Shown: positions 18,547 to 26,909 of the stretch, piece after piece
Numbering within the stretch: the stretch's first letter is position 1
Layout of the letters: each line of letters opens with the position of its first letter
Origin: Marinomonas spartinae
GTDB taxonomy: Bacteria > Pseudomonadota > Gammaproteobacteria > Pseudomonadales > Marinomonadaceae
Direction of reading: 5' to 3'
Assembly (NCBI RefSeq): GCF_016461715.1
Contig: NZ_JAEMUI010000007.1
Location: 1 to 64,000 of the forward strand
Length of the DNA stretch: 64,000 nt
Program-made: the position numbers and the translations under genes
The notes under the pieces: generated by a model
Database searches by the model: none
The model's input: the letters and a program-made list of their open reading frames with translations, nothing else
What the model was told of the DNA's origin: nothing

Positions 18547-18590
18547 GGTTGATTGCTGGGCCAAATGGATCCGCTGAAGGAAAAGTCTCG

Positions 18591-18620
18591 AAAAAGCCGA
18601 ACCAAGTGTTCGGTTTTTTT
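18591..18620 (+). terminator. Rho-independent terminator of the small basic protein gene
   Basis: CCGAAC / GTTCGG stem with loop CAAGT, A-run before and seven T after (18614-18620). Confidence 0.9.
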
Positions 18621-18633
18621 AACGCTAAAATTT

Positions 18634-18673
18634 TTATTATGCACTTGCATAATTTTATGCAAGTGCATAATAA
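18634..18673. promoter_or_regulatory. 40-bp double palindrome, candidate tandem operator
   Basis: TTATTATGCACTTGCATAA and its exact reverse complement are separated by TT, giving a perfect 19-bp inverted repeat. Each arm itself contains a palindrome, TTATGCACTTGCATAA and TTATGCAAGTGCATAA, so it is two adjacent TATGCA-NN-TGCATA sites. It lies about 30 bp upstream of a probable promoter for the gene at 18741. The regulator could be the TetR protein encoded at 19686. A terminator role is unlikely because a terminator already lies just before it. Confidence 0.7.
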
Positions 18674-18704
18674 TGTCGCTTATCCGTTGAATTTTTAGAA
18701 TTCG

Positions 18705-18713
18705 TGCTAATAC
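18705..18713 (+). promoter_or_regulatory. Extended -10 promoter candidate
   Basis: TGCTAATAC matches the extended -10 form TGnTAnnnT loosely, with TTGAAT (18687-18692) 15 bp upstream of TAATAC. It would transcribe the gene at 18741 and lies just after the double palindrome. Confidence 0.35.
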
Positions 18714-18740
18714 GAAACACAGAAGGGTAGGGGAAAAGAG

Positions 18741-19613
18741 ATGAAAACATTCGGCAGTCAATCCATGGTCGCACCGATCAAGCGTGTGTTAATGCGTCGT
18801 CCAGGTAAGAGTTTGCTCGCGGCGGATGCCAAAGAATGGCATTACGGCAGTCTGTTTGATGCGTCAAAAGCTATTGCCCAATACGATGTGTTTGCCAAGC
18901 TGGTGGCAGAGTCTGGCGCGGAAATCACTTGGCTTGAAGACAATGGCGATGGCCTTTGTGATGCCATGTTTACCCAAGATGCTTCTTTGGTAACGGATCA
19001 CGGTACGGTGTTGCTCAACATGGGCAAACCTTTGCGGGTGCCAGAGCCTGCGATGCATGGTGAGGCTTATGAAGCCGCTGGTGTGCCTGTTATTGGTAAG
19101 CTTACTGGCAATGGGCGTATTGAAGGGGGCGATTTTATTTGGCTAAACGACAAAACCATTGTGGTGGGGTGTGGCTTTCGTTCTAACCGTGAAGGCATTG
19201 CGCAGCTGAATGCGATTTTGAATCCTTATGAGATCACTGTCATTGGTTTTGATTTACCCGTTTGGCAAGGGGCAGAAGCTTGCTTGCATCTTATGTCGAT
19301 GATTTCGCCTTTGGATGATAAGCTCGCTCTGATTTACTCTCCTCTAATGCCAACGGCCTTTTATCAACTTTTGTTGGAAGAAGGCTTTACTCTGTTGGAC
19401 GCGCCTGCGGATGAGTTTTTGACAAGTGGTGGATTGAATCTAAACGTACTGCCGGTGAGGCCGAGTGAGTGCATCATGATTGATGGTTTCCCAAAAACCA
19501 AAAAAATGATGGAAGAGGCGGGCTGTACAGTACATGTGTTTGAAGGCGATGCCCTTTGTATTGCCTGTGAAGGTGGGCCGACCTGTCTAACCAATACTAT
19601 CTTACGTGTTTAA
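18741..19613 (+). CDS. Arginine-deiminase-superfamily enzyme (dimethylargininase-like)
   Basis: 290 residues. The guanidino-group-modifying fold is recognised from MRRPGKS near the N-terminus, MFTQDASLVTDHG, GNGRIEGGDFIWL, CLHLMSMISPL and the C-terminal nucleophile Cys282 in GGPTCLTN. The superfamily includes dimethylargininases, arginine deiminases and amidinotransferases. The size and motifs are closest to DDAH or related small deiminases, which would give citrulline from a methylarginine. The exact substrate is inference. It is followed 72 bp later by a TetR gene and preceded by a double palindrome. The ATG has AGGGGA upstream. Confidence 0.82.
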   Translation: MKTFGSQSMVAPIKRVLMRRPGKSLLAADAKEWHYGSLFDASKAIAQYDVFAKLVAESGAEITWLEDNGDGLCDAMFTQDASLVTDHGTVLLNMGKPLRVPEPAMHGEAYEAAGVPVIGKLTGNGRIEGGDFIWLNDKTIVVGCGFRSNREGIAQLNAILNPYEITVIGFDLPVWQGAEACLHLMSMISPLDDKLALIYSPLMPTAFYQLLLEEGFTLLDAPADEFLTSGGLNLNVLPVRPSECIMIDGFPKTKKMMEEAGCTVHVFEGDALCIACEGGPTCLTNTILRV

Positions 19614-19685
19614 CCATGCTTGGTTTCGCTCGTCATTTCGTGACATTGTCTCTATAGATTTATTGGTAAAAAGCGAATTAACACC

Positions 19686-20312
19686 ATGGAAACAAAACGA
19701 AGAGAAAGCAATAAGCGCCGCCAAGCGCTGATCGAAGCGGCCCTTGAGTGTATTGCCCAAGAAGGTTTACAAGCGGCGACGGTGCGTAAAGTGGCCGACT
19801 ATGCGGGGGTGACCAATGGTTTAATTCGCTTTTACTTCGCGGGCAAAGATGAGCTGATTCGTGCCGCGTATACGGCGCTATTGGAGCATATTTATGTGAC
19901 GGCACGTGTGGGCGTAGAGGATGAGTCTGTCCCTGCAAAAGTCCGTTTACGCGAGTTTATTCGGGCAACCCTGAGCCCGCCGATTGTGGCGCCGCGAACG
20001 GTTTTGTTGTGGGCGAATTTCTTGCCTTTAACCTACAGCGATCCTGAGATGGCGACCATTCGCCGTGAAGCTTATGTGGATACCACGGATATTCTGGCGG
20101 TGTTAATCGCCGACTCTTTTCAGCAAGAAGATAAGGTGTTGGACAATAAGGCCGTGCAGAGTTTTGCCATTCAAGTGAATGCGATTATTGATGGACTGTG
20201 GTTAGAAGGCAGTTTAGCGGCTGATAAGTTTGCCAAAGGGGAATTAGAACAGCTGGGGTTGCACGCTGCTTCGTCGGTATTACAACTCAGTTTAGATGAA
20301 AACAATGGGTAG
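19686..20312 (+). CDS. TetR-family regulator, BetI-like
   Basis: 208 residues. The TetR HTH is at about residues 10-55 (RRQALIEAALECIAQEGLQ, then VRKVADYAGVTNGLIRFYFAGKDEL), and the C-terminal ligand domain resembles the BetI group. It is co-directional with the arginine-deiminase-superfamily gene 72 bp upstream, and is probably a local repressor that could bind the double palindrome at 18634. I see no TATGCA..TGCATA site in front of its own start. Confidence 0.85.
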   Translation: METKRRESNKRRQALIEAALECIAQEGLQAATVRKVADYAGVTNGLIRFYFAGKDELIRAAYTALLEHIYVTARVGVEDESVPAKVRLREFIRATLSPPIVAPRTVLLWANFLPLTYSDPEMATIRREAYVDTTDILAVLIADSFQQEDKVLDNKAVQSFAIQVNAIIDGLWLEGSLAADKFAKGELEQLGLHAASSVLQLSLDENNG

Positions 20313-20320
20313 ATTAAAAA

Positions 20321-20372
20321 GATGGATGGCCCCCGAAAGGGCTCGCAAAAAAGGAGTAAGGGAAGACCATCC
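20321..20372 (-). terminator. Candidate terminator after the flavin hydroxylase gene
   Basis: On the minus strand GGATGG (20372-20367) pairs with CCATCC (20329-20324) around a nested GCCC/GGGC hairpin, followed by ATCTTTTTAA. The large loop makes it only moderately convincing. Confidence 0.4.
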
Positions 20373-20392
20373 ACAAACGCTCGCAAATGTTG

Positions 20393-22309
20393 CTAGTCTG
20401 CTGGTTTGATTAAAACGTCTTTAAAGAAAGCGATCAGACGATCGTAATCATCCAAAGGCAAAACATCGGCCACATATTGGTCTGGGCGAACGATCACCAT
20501 GCAGCCCTGTTCCTTATCGATACCGCGCTTATCGTAGAAAGAGCCCTCTCTTGTTTGGGCGCTGTATACTTTTTCGTAGTCTTTCAGGCCAAGCGTGCCT
20601 TTTAGCGGTTGCAATAGCGGATGGGGTGCCGACACCTCCACATCACGATGCGCTTCTTGGAAGATGGCGCTGAGACTGATGATAGAATCGATGTCCGAGC
20701 CTTTTGGCGTGTAGGTATTGATAGGGGAGTGTGGATCCTCTTGTAAAAAATTACATAAGGCTTTGACCCGACAAGACTCTGACATAAAGGCCTCTTTGCC
20801 AGCAAAGGCAAAGATATGCCATCGGCCATCGGCTTTGACTGAGTGACCGAGATGGACGACTTTGGCATCCCCATGACGGGTTACTTTGGCCGAATGGAAG
20901 CGTTTGCCAAGTATTTGGCCCGTTGCTAAGGCTTGATGCTGATCCTTGCCGACTAATCGAGAAGCGGGATAATGAATGGCCACGCCCGCTGTGAAATGGC
21001 CGGACTTCATAAAATATCGTTGAAATTCAGCGGGATCAACGCCATCTGGATTGTCTGCTGACTTAGGTTTGGCGCTAAACATAGTGGACAGTTCTCGGTC
21101 AAAGTCGATGAGTATCTGAGCGACTTTCTGTCTTTCTTCCGAGTAGGTATGAAGCAGAGAGGGGTCGGCTTTGCCTGTCAGTACATGGGCCATTTTCCAG
21201 CCCAGATTCCACGTGTCATTGAGTGAAGTATTCAGGCCTTGCCCTGCTTTTGGGCTGTGGGTATGGCAGGCATCGCCTGCAAGGAATACGTGAGGCTCGC
21301 GGTCGGTTTCTGAATCATCAAAAGCGGTGGTTAGGCGTTGTCCAATTTCATACACACTCCACCAAGCGATTTCTTTCACGTCAATATGATAGGGCGCCAT
21401 GATGCGGTTCGCCGCCGCAATTAAACTGTCGGGCGTAATGGCTTCACGATTAAAACGCTCATTTTCGTTTAGCTTATCCAATTCAATGTATAGACGAACC
21501 ATGTAGCCCCCCTCGCGAGGGATGATCAACATATTGCCTTGATTGTTCGAATAGATGGCGGTTTTGAGTCGAATATCTGGGAAATCCGTGGTGGCAAGGA
21601 CGTCCATGACCCCCCACGCTTGGTTGATGGAGTCCCCCACTAGTTCACGACCAATGGATTTGCGCACGGTGCTGCGTGCCCCATCGCAGCCCACGACATA
21701 TTTTGCTTGAACGGTTTCAATGACACCAAGATGTTGCGAGTCCAAACGTTCGAATTGTAGTGTCACGGGGTAATCTGGATGGTTGTAATCGACTTCTAAA
21801 TCAAGCAACTTACGTGAGTAATGGGGCTCAATTTTACTGGCACCACGGCGCATAATGTCTAGAAAAAAATCGTGAACGCGTGCTTGGTTGACAATGACGT
21901 GCGGCATTTCAGACAAGTCATCTTCGACATCCTGAATTTTACTGGTACGCACAATATTTTCCGGCTTCTGATCATCGGGTCGCCAAAAGGCAATTTCATT
22001 TACCCAGTAGGCTTCTTGCTTGATCTGATCGGCAAAATCGTAGGCTTCAAATATTTCCATGGTACGGCACGCAATCCCATCGGCTTGGCCCACCAAGAGG
22101 CGGTCGTCTTTTTGTTCAACAATGCAGGTAGAAATTGTCGAGAACTTAGAAAGCTGTGCGGCAAGGTTCAGGCCAGCGGGGCCACAGCCAACGATCATTA
22201 CATCAACTTTTTTTGGTAGCGGTTGCTTTAATGGTGGGGCAATAACGCGATCTTTGGGATCATTGATCCGTGGATTACCGGGATGAAAACCGTTTTCATA
22301 AAATTGCAT
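20393..22309 (-). CDS. FAD-dependent aromatic hydroxylase, 3-hydroxybenzoate 4-monooxygenase/phenol 2-monooxygenase type
   Basis: 638 residues, the usual length for this group. Rossmann motif VDVMIVGCGPAGLNLAAQLS at about 35-54, the class A DG motif region YVVGCDGARSTVRKSIG, and the GD motif HVFLAGDACHTHSPKAGQG. It has the C-terminal thioredoxin-like domain of the phenol hydroxylase group. The reaction is NAD(P)H- and O2-dependent ring hydroxylation, and 3-hydroxybenzoate to protocatechuate is the most likely. It is divergent from a LysR gene 117 bp away. The start codon follows AGAGGA. It lies next to the CoA-dependent phenylpropanoid-type cluster, which could feed it. Confidence 0.87.
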   Translation of the reverse strand: MQFYENGFHPGNPRINDPKDRVIAPPLKQPLPKKVDVMIVGCGPAGLNLAAQLSKFSTISTCIVEQKDDRLLVGQADGIACRTMEIFEAYDFADQIKQEAYWVNEIAFWRPDDQKPENIVRTSKIQDVEDDLSEMPHVIVNQARVHDFFLDIMRRGASKIEPHYSRKLLDLEVDYNHPDYPVTLQFERLDSQHLGVIETVQAKYVVGCDGARSTVRKSIGRELVGDSINQAWGVMDVLATTDFPDIRLKTAIYSNNQGNMLIIPREGGYMVRLYIELDKLNENERFNREAITPDSLIAAANRIMAPYHIDVKEIAWWSVYEIGQRLTTAFDDSETDREPHVFLAGDACHTHSPKAGQGLNTSLNDTWNLGWKMAHVLTGKADPSLLHTYSEERQKVAQILIDFDRELSTMFSAKPKSADNPDGVDPAEFQRYFMKSGHFTAGVAIHYPASRLVGKDQHQALATGQILGKRFHSAKVTRHGDAKVVHLGHSVKADGRWHIFAFAGKEAFMSESCRVKALCNFLQEDPHSPINTYTPKGSDIDSIISLSAIFQEAHRDVEVSAPHPLLQPLKGTLGLKDYEKVYSAQTREGSFYDKRGIDKEQGCMVIVRPDQYVADVLPLDDYDRLIAFFKDVLIKPAD

Positions 22310-22426
22310 GAGGAGTCCTCTTATTCTTTTTCTTAAAAGTTATTTTTATAGCTTATAAGGACTTTAACTAAATTCAGATATAAGGAAAAATAGATATTTA
22401 GATCCAGACTAAAAGAATTTGCATAT

Positions 22427-23350
22427 ATGAATCCTAACTTATTGAAGCAATTGGCCATCGTGGTGAAGCAAGGATCGTTAAGTCGAGCCTGTGAGCAGCT
22501 GTATATTACCCAGCCGACGCTAACCCGCAGCATTAAGCAGCTGGAAATGCGTGTCGAGGCGCCGGTATTGATTCGAACCCGTTATGGTGTGGAACCGACG
22601 GATATTGGGGCTCGACTTGCCAGTATTGGCGAGCGCATTCTGGCGGAGACAGAACAAGCGGAAGAGGTGATCCGTCAATATCACAACGGTTATCACAATG
22701 AATTTGTAGTGGGTGTGGACCCTTTGTGGGAGTTCGCCACCGTGCAGCAAATGACAGAGTTCTTCTTGCACGAAAAACGTTATGTTTTTCACTTTCGTAC
22801 CAGTTCAGCCGCTGCCCAGATCGATTTATTAAAAAACGGTGAACTCGACTTTCTGTTTGCGCCCGCCCATCTTTCTGTGCCGCAAGGCTCGCTTGATCGA
22901 CAGCTGCTTTTCCGTGATCGCTCTGGTGTTTTTGTGGGTAAGAAATCTAAGCTGTATGGAAGTAAAAAAGTTATTTCCCAGGCAGTTTTGGCACAACAAA
23001 AGTGGATGATTGCGGGCGCCAGTGCGGGGTTTTTAGATCGACCAACGGAATTGGCTGGGCAGAAGGCGGCCAACGTTGCTTTTACAGGGAGTATTCGCTC
23101 GGTACTTCATCTTCTGAATACGTCAGATATGTTGGTGCGTATGCCAGCGCGAATGACGCTCATGACGGGGGACGTGTCAGAGGCACAGATGATTAAAGTG
23201 GAAGGCCCCCTTGGGCCAAGGCGAGATATTGCCTTATGGTCGAGAAATGAAAACCGTGAACGGCCAGATTTTATCAAAGTGTACGATTTGCTACGCGACT
23301 ATATGAAGAGAATAGACCAGACCGTATCAACCTTTGGACTGGATCTATAA
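22427..23350 (+). CDS. LysR-family transcriptional regulator
   Basis: 307 residues. HTH near residues 16-35 (SRACEQLYITQPTLTRSIKQLE), effector domain after. It is divergent from the flavin hydroxylase gene and is its probable regulator. No good Shine-Dalgarno sequence precedes the ATG. It ends 42 bp from the convergent inositol-monophosphatase-family gene. Confidence 0.87.
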   Translation: MNPNLLKQLAIVVKQGSLSRACEQLYITQPTLTRSIKQLEMRVEAPVLIRTRYGVEPTDIGARLASIGERILAETEQAEEVIRQYHNGYHNEFVVGVDPLWEFATVQQMTEFFLHEKRYVFHFRTSSAAAQIDLLKNGELDFLFAPAHLSVPQGSLDRQLLFRDRSGVFVGKKSKLYGSKKVISQAVLAQQKWMIAGASAGFLDRPTELAGQKAANVAFTGSIRSVLHLLNTSDMLVRMPARMTLMTGDVSEAQMIKVEGPLGPRRDIALWSRNENRERPDFIKVYDLLRDYMKRIDQTVSTFGLDL

Positions 23351-23392
23351 ATGTCTAATAAGAGTTTTTTTAAATCGCTATCTATTTAGAAG

Positions 23393-24247
23393 CTAGTGTC
23401 TAAAATACGCCGCCAATTCCTGCCATTGCGTTTCTGACTGGGCGGCGAGCATTTCACCATCGAGCAGGGTTGGACTGTATTCTTGACCATCAAGGGTTCG
23501 GCAGATGCCGCCCGCTTCGGTGTGAACCAGTACGCCCGCTGCGTGATCCCAAGGCAGCATTTTGTAGGTTAGGCTGAAATGAAAGTGGCCCTGGGCGATT
23601 TGTCGATAAGCGGGGCAAGAAGGTAAGTTGTTGATGCGTACAAAGCGAGATGCTTTTAGGGCAAAGTCTCGTTTTCTGTCATCGCTATAAGAGTTAACGG
23701 ACATGATGCCCGCGAGTTTATCTAGCTCGGGTTCAGCTATGATGTGCAAGGGAAGAGGCGCTTGAGTCGGCACTTGATTCTTACCTTTTTCCGCCATGGT
23801 GGTGCGTTGGAAAAACGCGCCTTCTCCTAGATTGGCGTAAATCCAGTCGTCATTGACGGGGTCATAGAGTAAGCCAAAGCGTGTGATGCCTTTTACGACC
23901 ACGGCAAGTATGATGCCAAAATCCGATAAACCATGAGCGTAATTCCAAGTGCCGTCGATGGGATCGATGATCACGCAGGTGTCGGCGGTGGCGATTTTAT
24001 CAATCCTTGATGGGTCGTCAGCGACGGCTTCTTCTCCAACGATTTCCCAATCAGGAAATGCAGCTTCAATTTCATTGCTAATAAAGGCTTCGCTGGCTTT
24101 GTCGGCAATGGTAACTAGGTCGGTAAGGCTACTTTTGGTTTCAACATCGGCGGCACTCAGTTGGCGAAAGCTAGGCATAACGATCTCTTGGCCTGCCCGG
24201 CGGACGATGTTTATGAGTCTTGCTTGTGTGGGCTTATCGAGGTTCAT
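23393..24247 (-). CDS. Inositol monophosphatase-family phosphatase
   Basis: 284 residues. Metal-binding motifs are visible: Glu72/73 in VGEEAVADD, Asp95-Pro-Ile-Asp98-Gly-Thr, and DHAAGVLVHTEAGG near the C-terminus. The family hydrolyses inositol phosphates, 3'(2'),5'-bisphosphates or histidinol phosphate with Mg2+. I see nothing that decides between them. It is monocistronic, between convergent and divergent neighbours. Confidence 0.87.
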   Translation of the reverse strand: MNLDKPTQARLINIVRRAGQEIVMPSFRQLSAADVETKSSLTDLVTIADKASEAFISNEIEAAFPDWEIVGEEAVADDPSRIDKIATADTCVIIDPIDGTWNYAHGLSDFGIILAVVVKGITRFGLLYDPVNDDWIYANLGEGAFFQRTTMAEKGKNQVPTQAPLPLHIIAEPELDKLAGIMSVNSYSDDRKRDFALKASRFVRINNLPSCPAYRQIAQGHFHFSLTYKMLPWDHAAGVLVHTEAGGICRTLDGQEYSPTLLDGEMLAAQSETQWQELAAYFRH

Positions 24248-24437
24248 ACACTACCACTCACCATTCTCAGCTGTGCGTTAAAAGCAGTATACCTGATGAA
24301 GTTGACAAAGTGGGGGATGGATTATTTTTTAGTCAATTTTTCCATGATACTGCTTTCGATATTTTTATAAATATGAGGTGATTATTTATGGTGTGTTGGT
24401 TTCGTTCTAACCTACAAGCCACGTTGGTGAGTATAGC

Positions 24438-24463
24438 GCTGGCCAGTATTCGAACTGGCCAGC
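24438..24463. terminator. Hairpin downstream of the MarR gene
   Basis: A perfect 10-bp stem, GCTGGCCAGT / ACTGGCCAGC, with loop ATTCGA, 80 bp after the MarR stop. It lacks a T-run on both strands, so it may be an operator rather than a terminator. Confidence 0.45.
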
Positions 24464-24543
24464 ATTGTTCAAAAGTGATGCATGGAGGGAGATAAAAAAT
24501 AGTGTCTCATGGAGCTAAGGCATTATTTTTTATCATGGCATGG

Positions 24544-24996
24544 TTAGGAGAGTCGTTTGAGCATATCAACCAGTTGGTCTTTTTCATGATCGCTATGCAA
24601 TCTGGCCATCATGGTATTTTCGTAATCACGGACTTTTCTAGACGACATTTCAAAAAATTCTTGGCCGTATTTGGTCATAAATAAGGCATAGGAACGGCGG
24701 TCGTTTTTCGCCGGACGACGTTCGATGAGTTTCATGTTTTCCAGTTTATCGACCGCGGCCACCATCGCAGATCGATCATTGCCAAGAGCCTGAGCAACAG
24801 CAGTTTGCGTGAGTCCTGGGTTTTTTTCGACAATCACCAGAACGGAGAAAAGGCCAGGGCTGATGCCTAAATCGGAACAGAGTTCGCTGAACTTTGCAAA
24901 GAAGTTCATTTGTGCGCGCCGTAATCGGTAACCGACGGATTCTTCTAGCATTCCAAAGTCGATATCGGTGTCGTTAATTGTGTCGGTTTGAGCCAT
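24544..24996 (-). CDS. MarR-family regulator of the adjacent catabolic cluster
   Basis: 150 residues with a winged HTH (TQTAVAQALGNDRSAMVAAVDKLE, then IERRPAKNDRRSYALFMT). It is divergent from the CoA-transferase gene. MarR proteins of the FerR/HcaR/CouR type repress hydroxycinnamate genes and respond to the CoA thioester; the context here suggests the same. Good SD (AGAGGT). A shared motif (25255-25269 and 28291-28305) is its candidate operator. Confidence 0.87.
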   Translation of the reverse strand: MAQTDTINDTDIDFGMLEESVGYRLRRAQMNFFAKFSELCSDLGISPGLFSVLVIVEKNPGLTQTAVAQALGNDRSAMVAAVDKLENMKLIERRPAKNDRRSYALFMTKYGQEFFEMSSRKVRDYENTMMARLHSDHEKDQLVDMLKRLS

Positions 24997-25326
24997 GGCT
25001 ACCTCTTAAGTTCTCTGTATTCGTCTAGATGGCTATTTCTGTGAAGCCATACCTAGGGGAGTATTATTCAATTATTATATCTATTATTCAATTTTTATAA
25101 TTGTAATGCTTAATTGTTGTATGCGCTATCAAATAGTTCTGCTCCTTTCTTTCATTACCTGTGCTTCTACCAACGCTTAGAGTTTGCTTTCCTTTCGTTT
25201 GCTTTTTAAGCCTTTTTGGCGCAGCTAGCAAAATAATTATTTACAAAAATAACTGTTGTGGTGTACAACAATGGAATGTTTTATCCGGTTCATTCTATAA
25301 CAAATCTAAAATAAAGAAGGTGATTT
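24997..25326. other. Divergent regulatory region, MarR gene / CoA-transferase operon
   Basis: 330 bp without a gene. It is very A+T rich at 25055-25110 with repeats of TATTATTCAAT. It holds the motif at 25255-25269 and a weak -10-like TATAAC at 25296. I found no convincing -35 for it. Confidence 0.6.
25255..25269. promoter_or_regulatory. Candidate MarR operator 1
   Basis: GTTGTGGTGTACAAC, a 5-bp dyad (GTTGT/ACAAC) with a 5-bp spacer, upstream of the CoA-transferase gene. It matches 12 of 15 positions of the site at 28291-28305 in front of the crotonase gene. Confidence 0.55.
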
Positions 25327-26895
25327 ATGAGCAAGGTAATATCCTTGGATCAAGCGGCGGGCCTGATTAACGATGGCGACTGTGTGGTTTGGTCTACCGT
25401 TGGTATGTCGTATTTTGCTGAGGCGGTAGCGAAATCTGTTGAAGAGCGCTTTTTGCAAACGGGCCACCCACAGAATCTAACCTTAGTTCATGACTGCGGT
25501 TGTGGTAATGGCAAAGAAAAGGGCATGTCCCATTTAGCCCATGAAGGATTGGTAAAGCGCTTGGTGTCGGGTCATACGGGGCAAGCCCCCAAAATGGCGA
25601 ATTTGATCGCGGATAACCAAATCGAAGCCTATTTATTACCCCAAGGGGTTTTGACCACTTTATGGCGTCAGATTGCCGGTAACAAGCCGGGTGTGATAAC
25701 CAAAGTCGGAATGGGGACGTATGTAGATCCATTAATCGATGGTGGCAAGGTAACGAACATTACCACAGAAGAACTGGTTAAACGTATTGAAATTGAAGGG
25801 GAAGATTGGCTTTTGTATAAAAGCTTCCCAGTTGATGTAGTGGTGATTCGAGCCACTACGGCAGACGAAAAAGGCAATTTATCCGTTGAAGAAGAAGCCA
25901 TGATGGCAGAAATTTTGTCTATGGCGCAAGCGGCGAAAAATCGCGGCGGCATCGTGATTGCTCAAGTGAAGTATCTTGCTGAGGCTTGCAGCATTCCACC
26001 TAAAGAAGTCAAAGTCCCTGGCGTGTTGGTTGACTATGTCACGGTTGCTCCGGCAGAAGACCATATGCAAACCATCACCACGGATTATAACCCCGGCTTA
26101 GCAGGCAATGCCCGTGTACCATCCAATGGTATCCCTCCTTTAAAATTTTCTGATCGCAAAATTATTGCCCGTCGTGCCGCCATGGAGCTAGCCGAAGGGG
26201 CGATTGTCAACTTAGGTATTGGTATGCCTGATGGCGTGGCGTCGGTGGCGGCGGAAGAAAACGCTGCACACTTATTCACCCTGACGACAGAGCTTGGAAC
26301 CTATGGGGGTATTCCTGCTTCAGGTGGTGATTTTGGGGCAGCATGGAACCCAGAAGCCATTATTAACCATGAAGCGCAGTTCGATTTTTATGACGGTGGC
26401 GGTTTGGATATGGCGTTTCTTGGCTTAGCCCAAGTGGATCGCAACGGTAATTTGAATGTTAGTAAATTTGGGCCAAAAGTAGTTGGTCCGGGCGGTTTTA
26501 TTAACATTTCGCAAAGTGCGAAAAAAGTGGTTTTCTGCGGTACCTTGGTGAATGGTGCGAAATTAGCCTTCGAAGCGGGAAAAGTACGTGTGGTAGAAGA
26601 AGGCAAAACGAAGAAATTTGTCGACTCCGTGGATCATATTACCTTTAGTGGTGAGGTGGCGAAAGCCAATAAGCAGCCTGTGTTCTTTATTACTGAGCGT
26701 TGTGTCTTGGAGCTACGGGAAGAAGGCTTGGTGTTAACAGAAATCGCGCCGGGGCTGGATTTACAAAAAGATGTGCTTGATATGATGGATTTCAAACCAG
26801 TGATTGCTGAGGATCTGAAAACCATGCCGGAAGAGATCTTTTATGAGCAATGGGGCGGTTTAACGAAAGCTATGGCAGTAGCGGCTACAAGATAA
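25327..26895 (+). CDS. Acyl-CoA:acetate/propionate CoA-transferase, YdiF/Pct type
   Basis: 522 residues, full-length fused alpha-beta CoA-transferase. The catalytic Glu should be Glu322 in TTELGTYGGIPASGGDFG. Other family marks are GHTGQAPKMANLI, YLLPQGVL and INLGIGMPDGVASV-like residues (VNLGIGMPDG). It moves CoA between thioesters and free acids, which could activate the aromatic acid or recycle acetyl-CoA. It is first of a two-gene unit with the thiolase (14 bp gap). ATG at 25327 follows GAAGGTG. Confidence 0.88.
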   Translation: MSKVISLDQAAGLINDGDCVVWSTVGMSYFAEAVAKSVEERFLQTGHPQNLTLVHDCGCGNGKEKGMSHLAHEGLVKRLVSGHTGQAPKMANLIADNQIEAYLLPQGVLTTLWRQIAGNKPGVITKVGMGTYVDPLIDGGKVTNITTEELVKRIEIEGEDWLLYKSFPVDVVVIRATTADEKGNLSVEEEAMMAEILSMAQAAKNRGGIVIAQVKYLAEACSIPPKEVKVPGVLVDYVTVAPAEDHMQTITTDYNPGLAGNARVPSNGIPPLKFSDRKIIARRAAMELAEGAIVNLGIGMPDGVASVAAEENAAHLFTLTTELGTYGGIPASGGDFGAAWNPEAIINHEAQFDFYDGGGLDMAFLGLAQVDRNGNLNVSKFGPKVVGPGGFINISQSAKKVVFCGTLVNGAKLAFEAGKVRVVEEGKTKKFVDSVDHITFSGEVAKANKQPVFFITERCVLELREEGLVLTEIAPGLDLQKDVLDMMDFKPVIAEDLKTMPEEIFYEQWGGLTKAMAVAATR

Positions 26896-26909
26896 CAAGG
26901 GGTAAGTTT

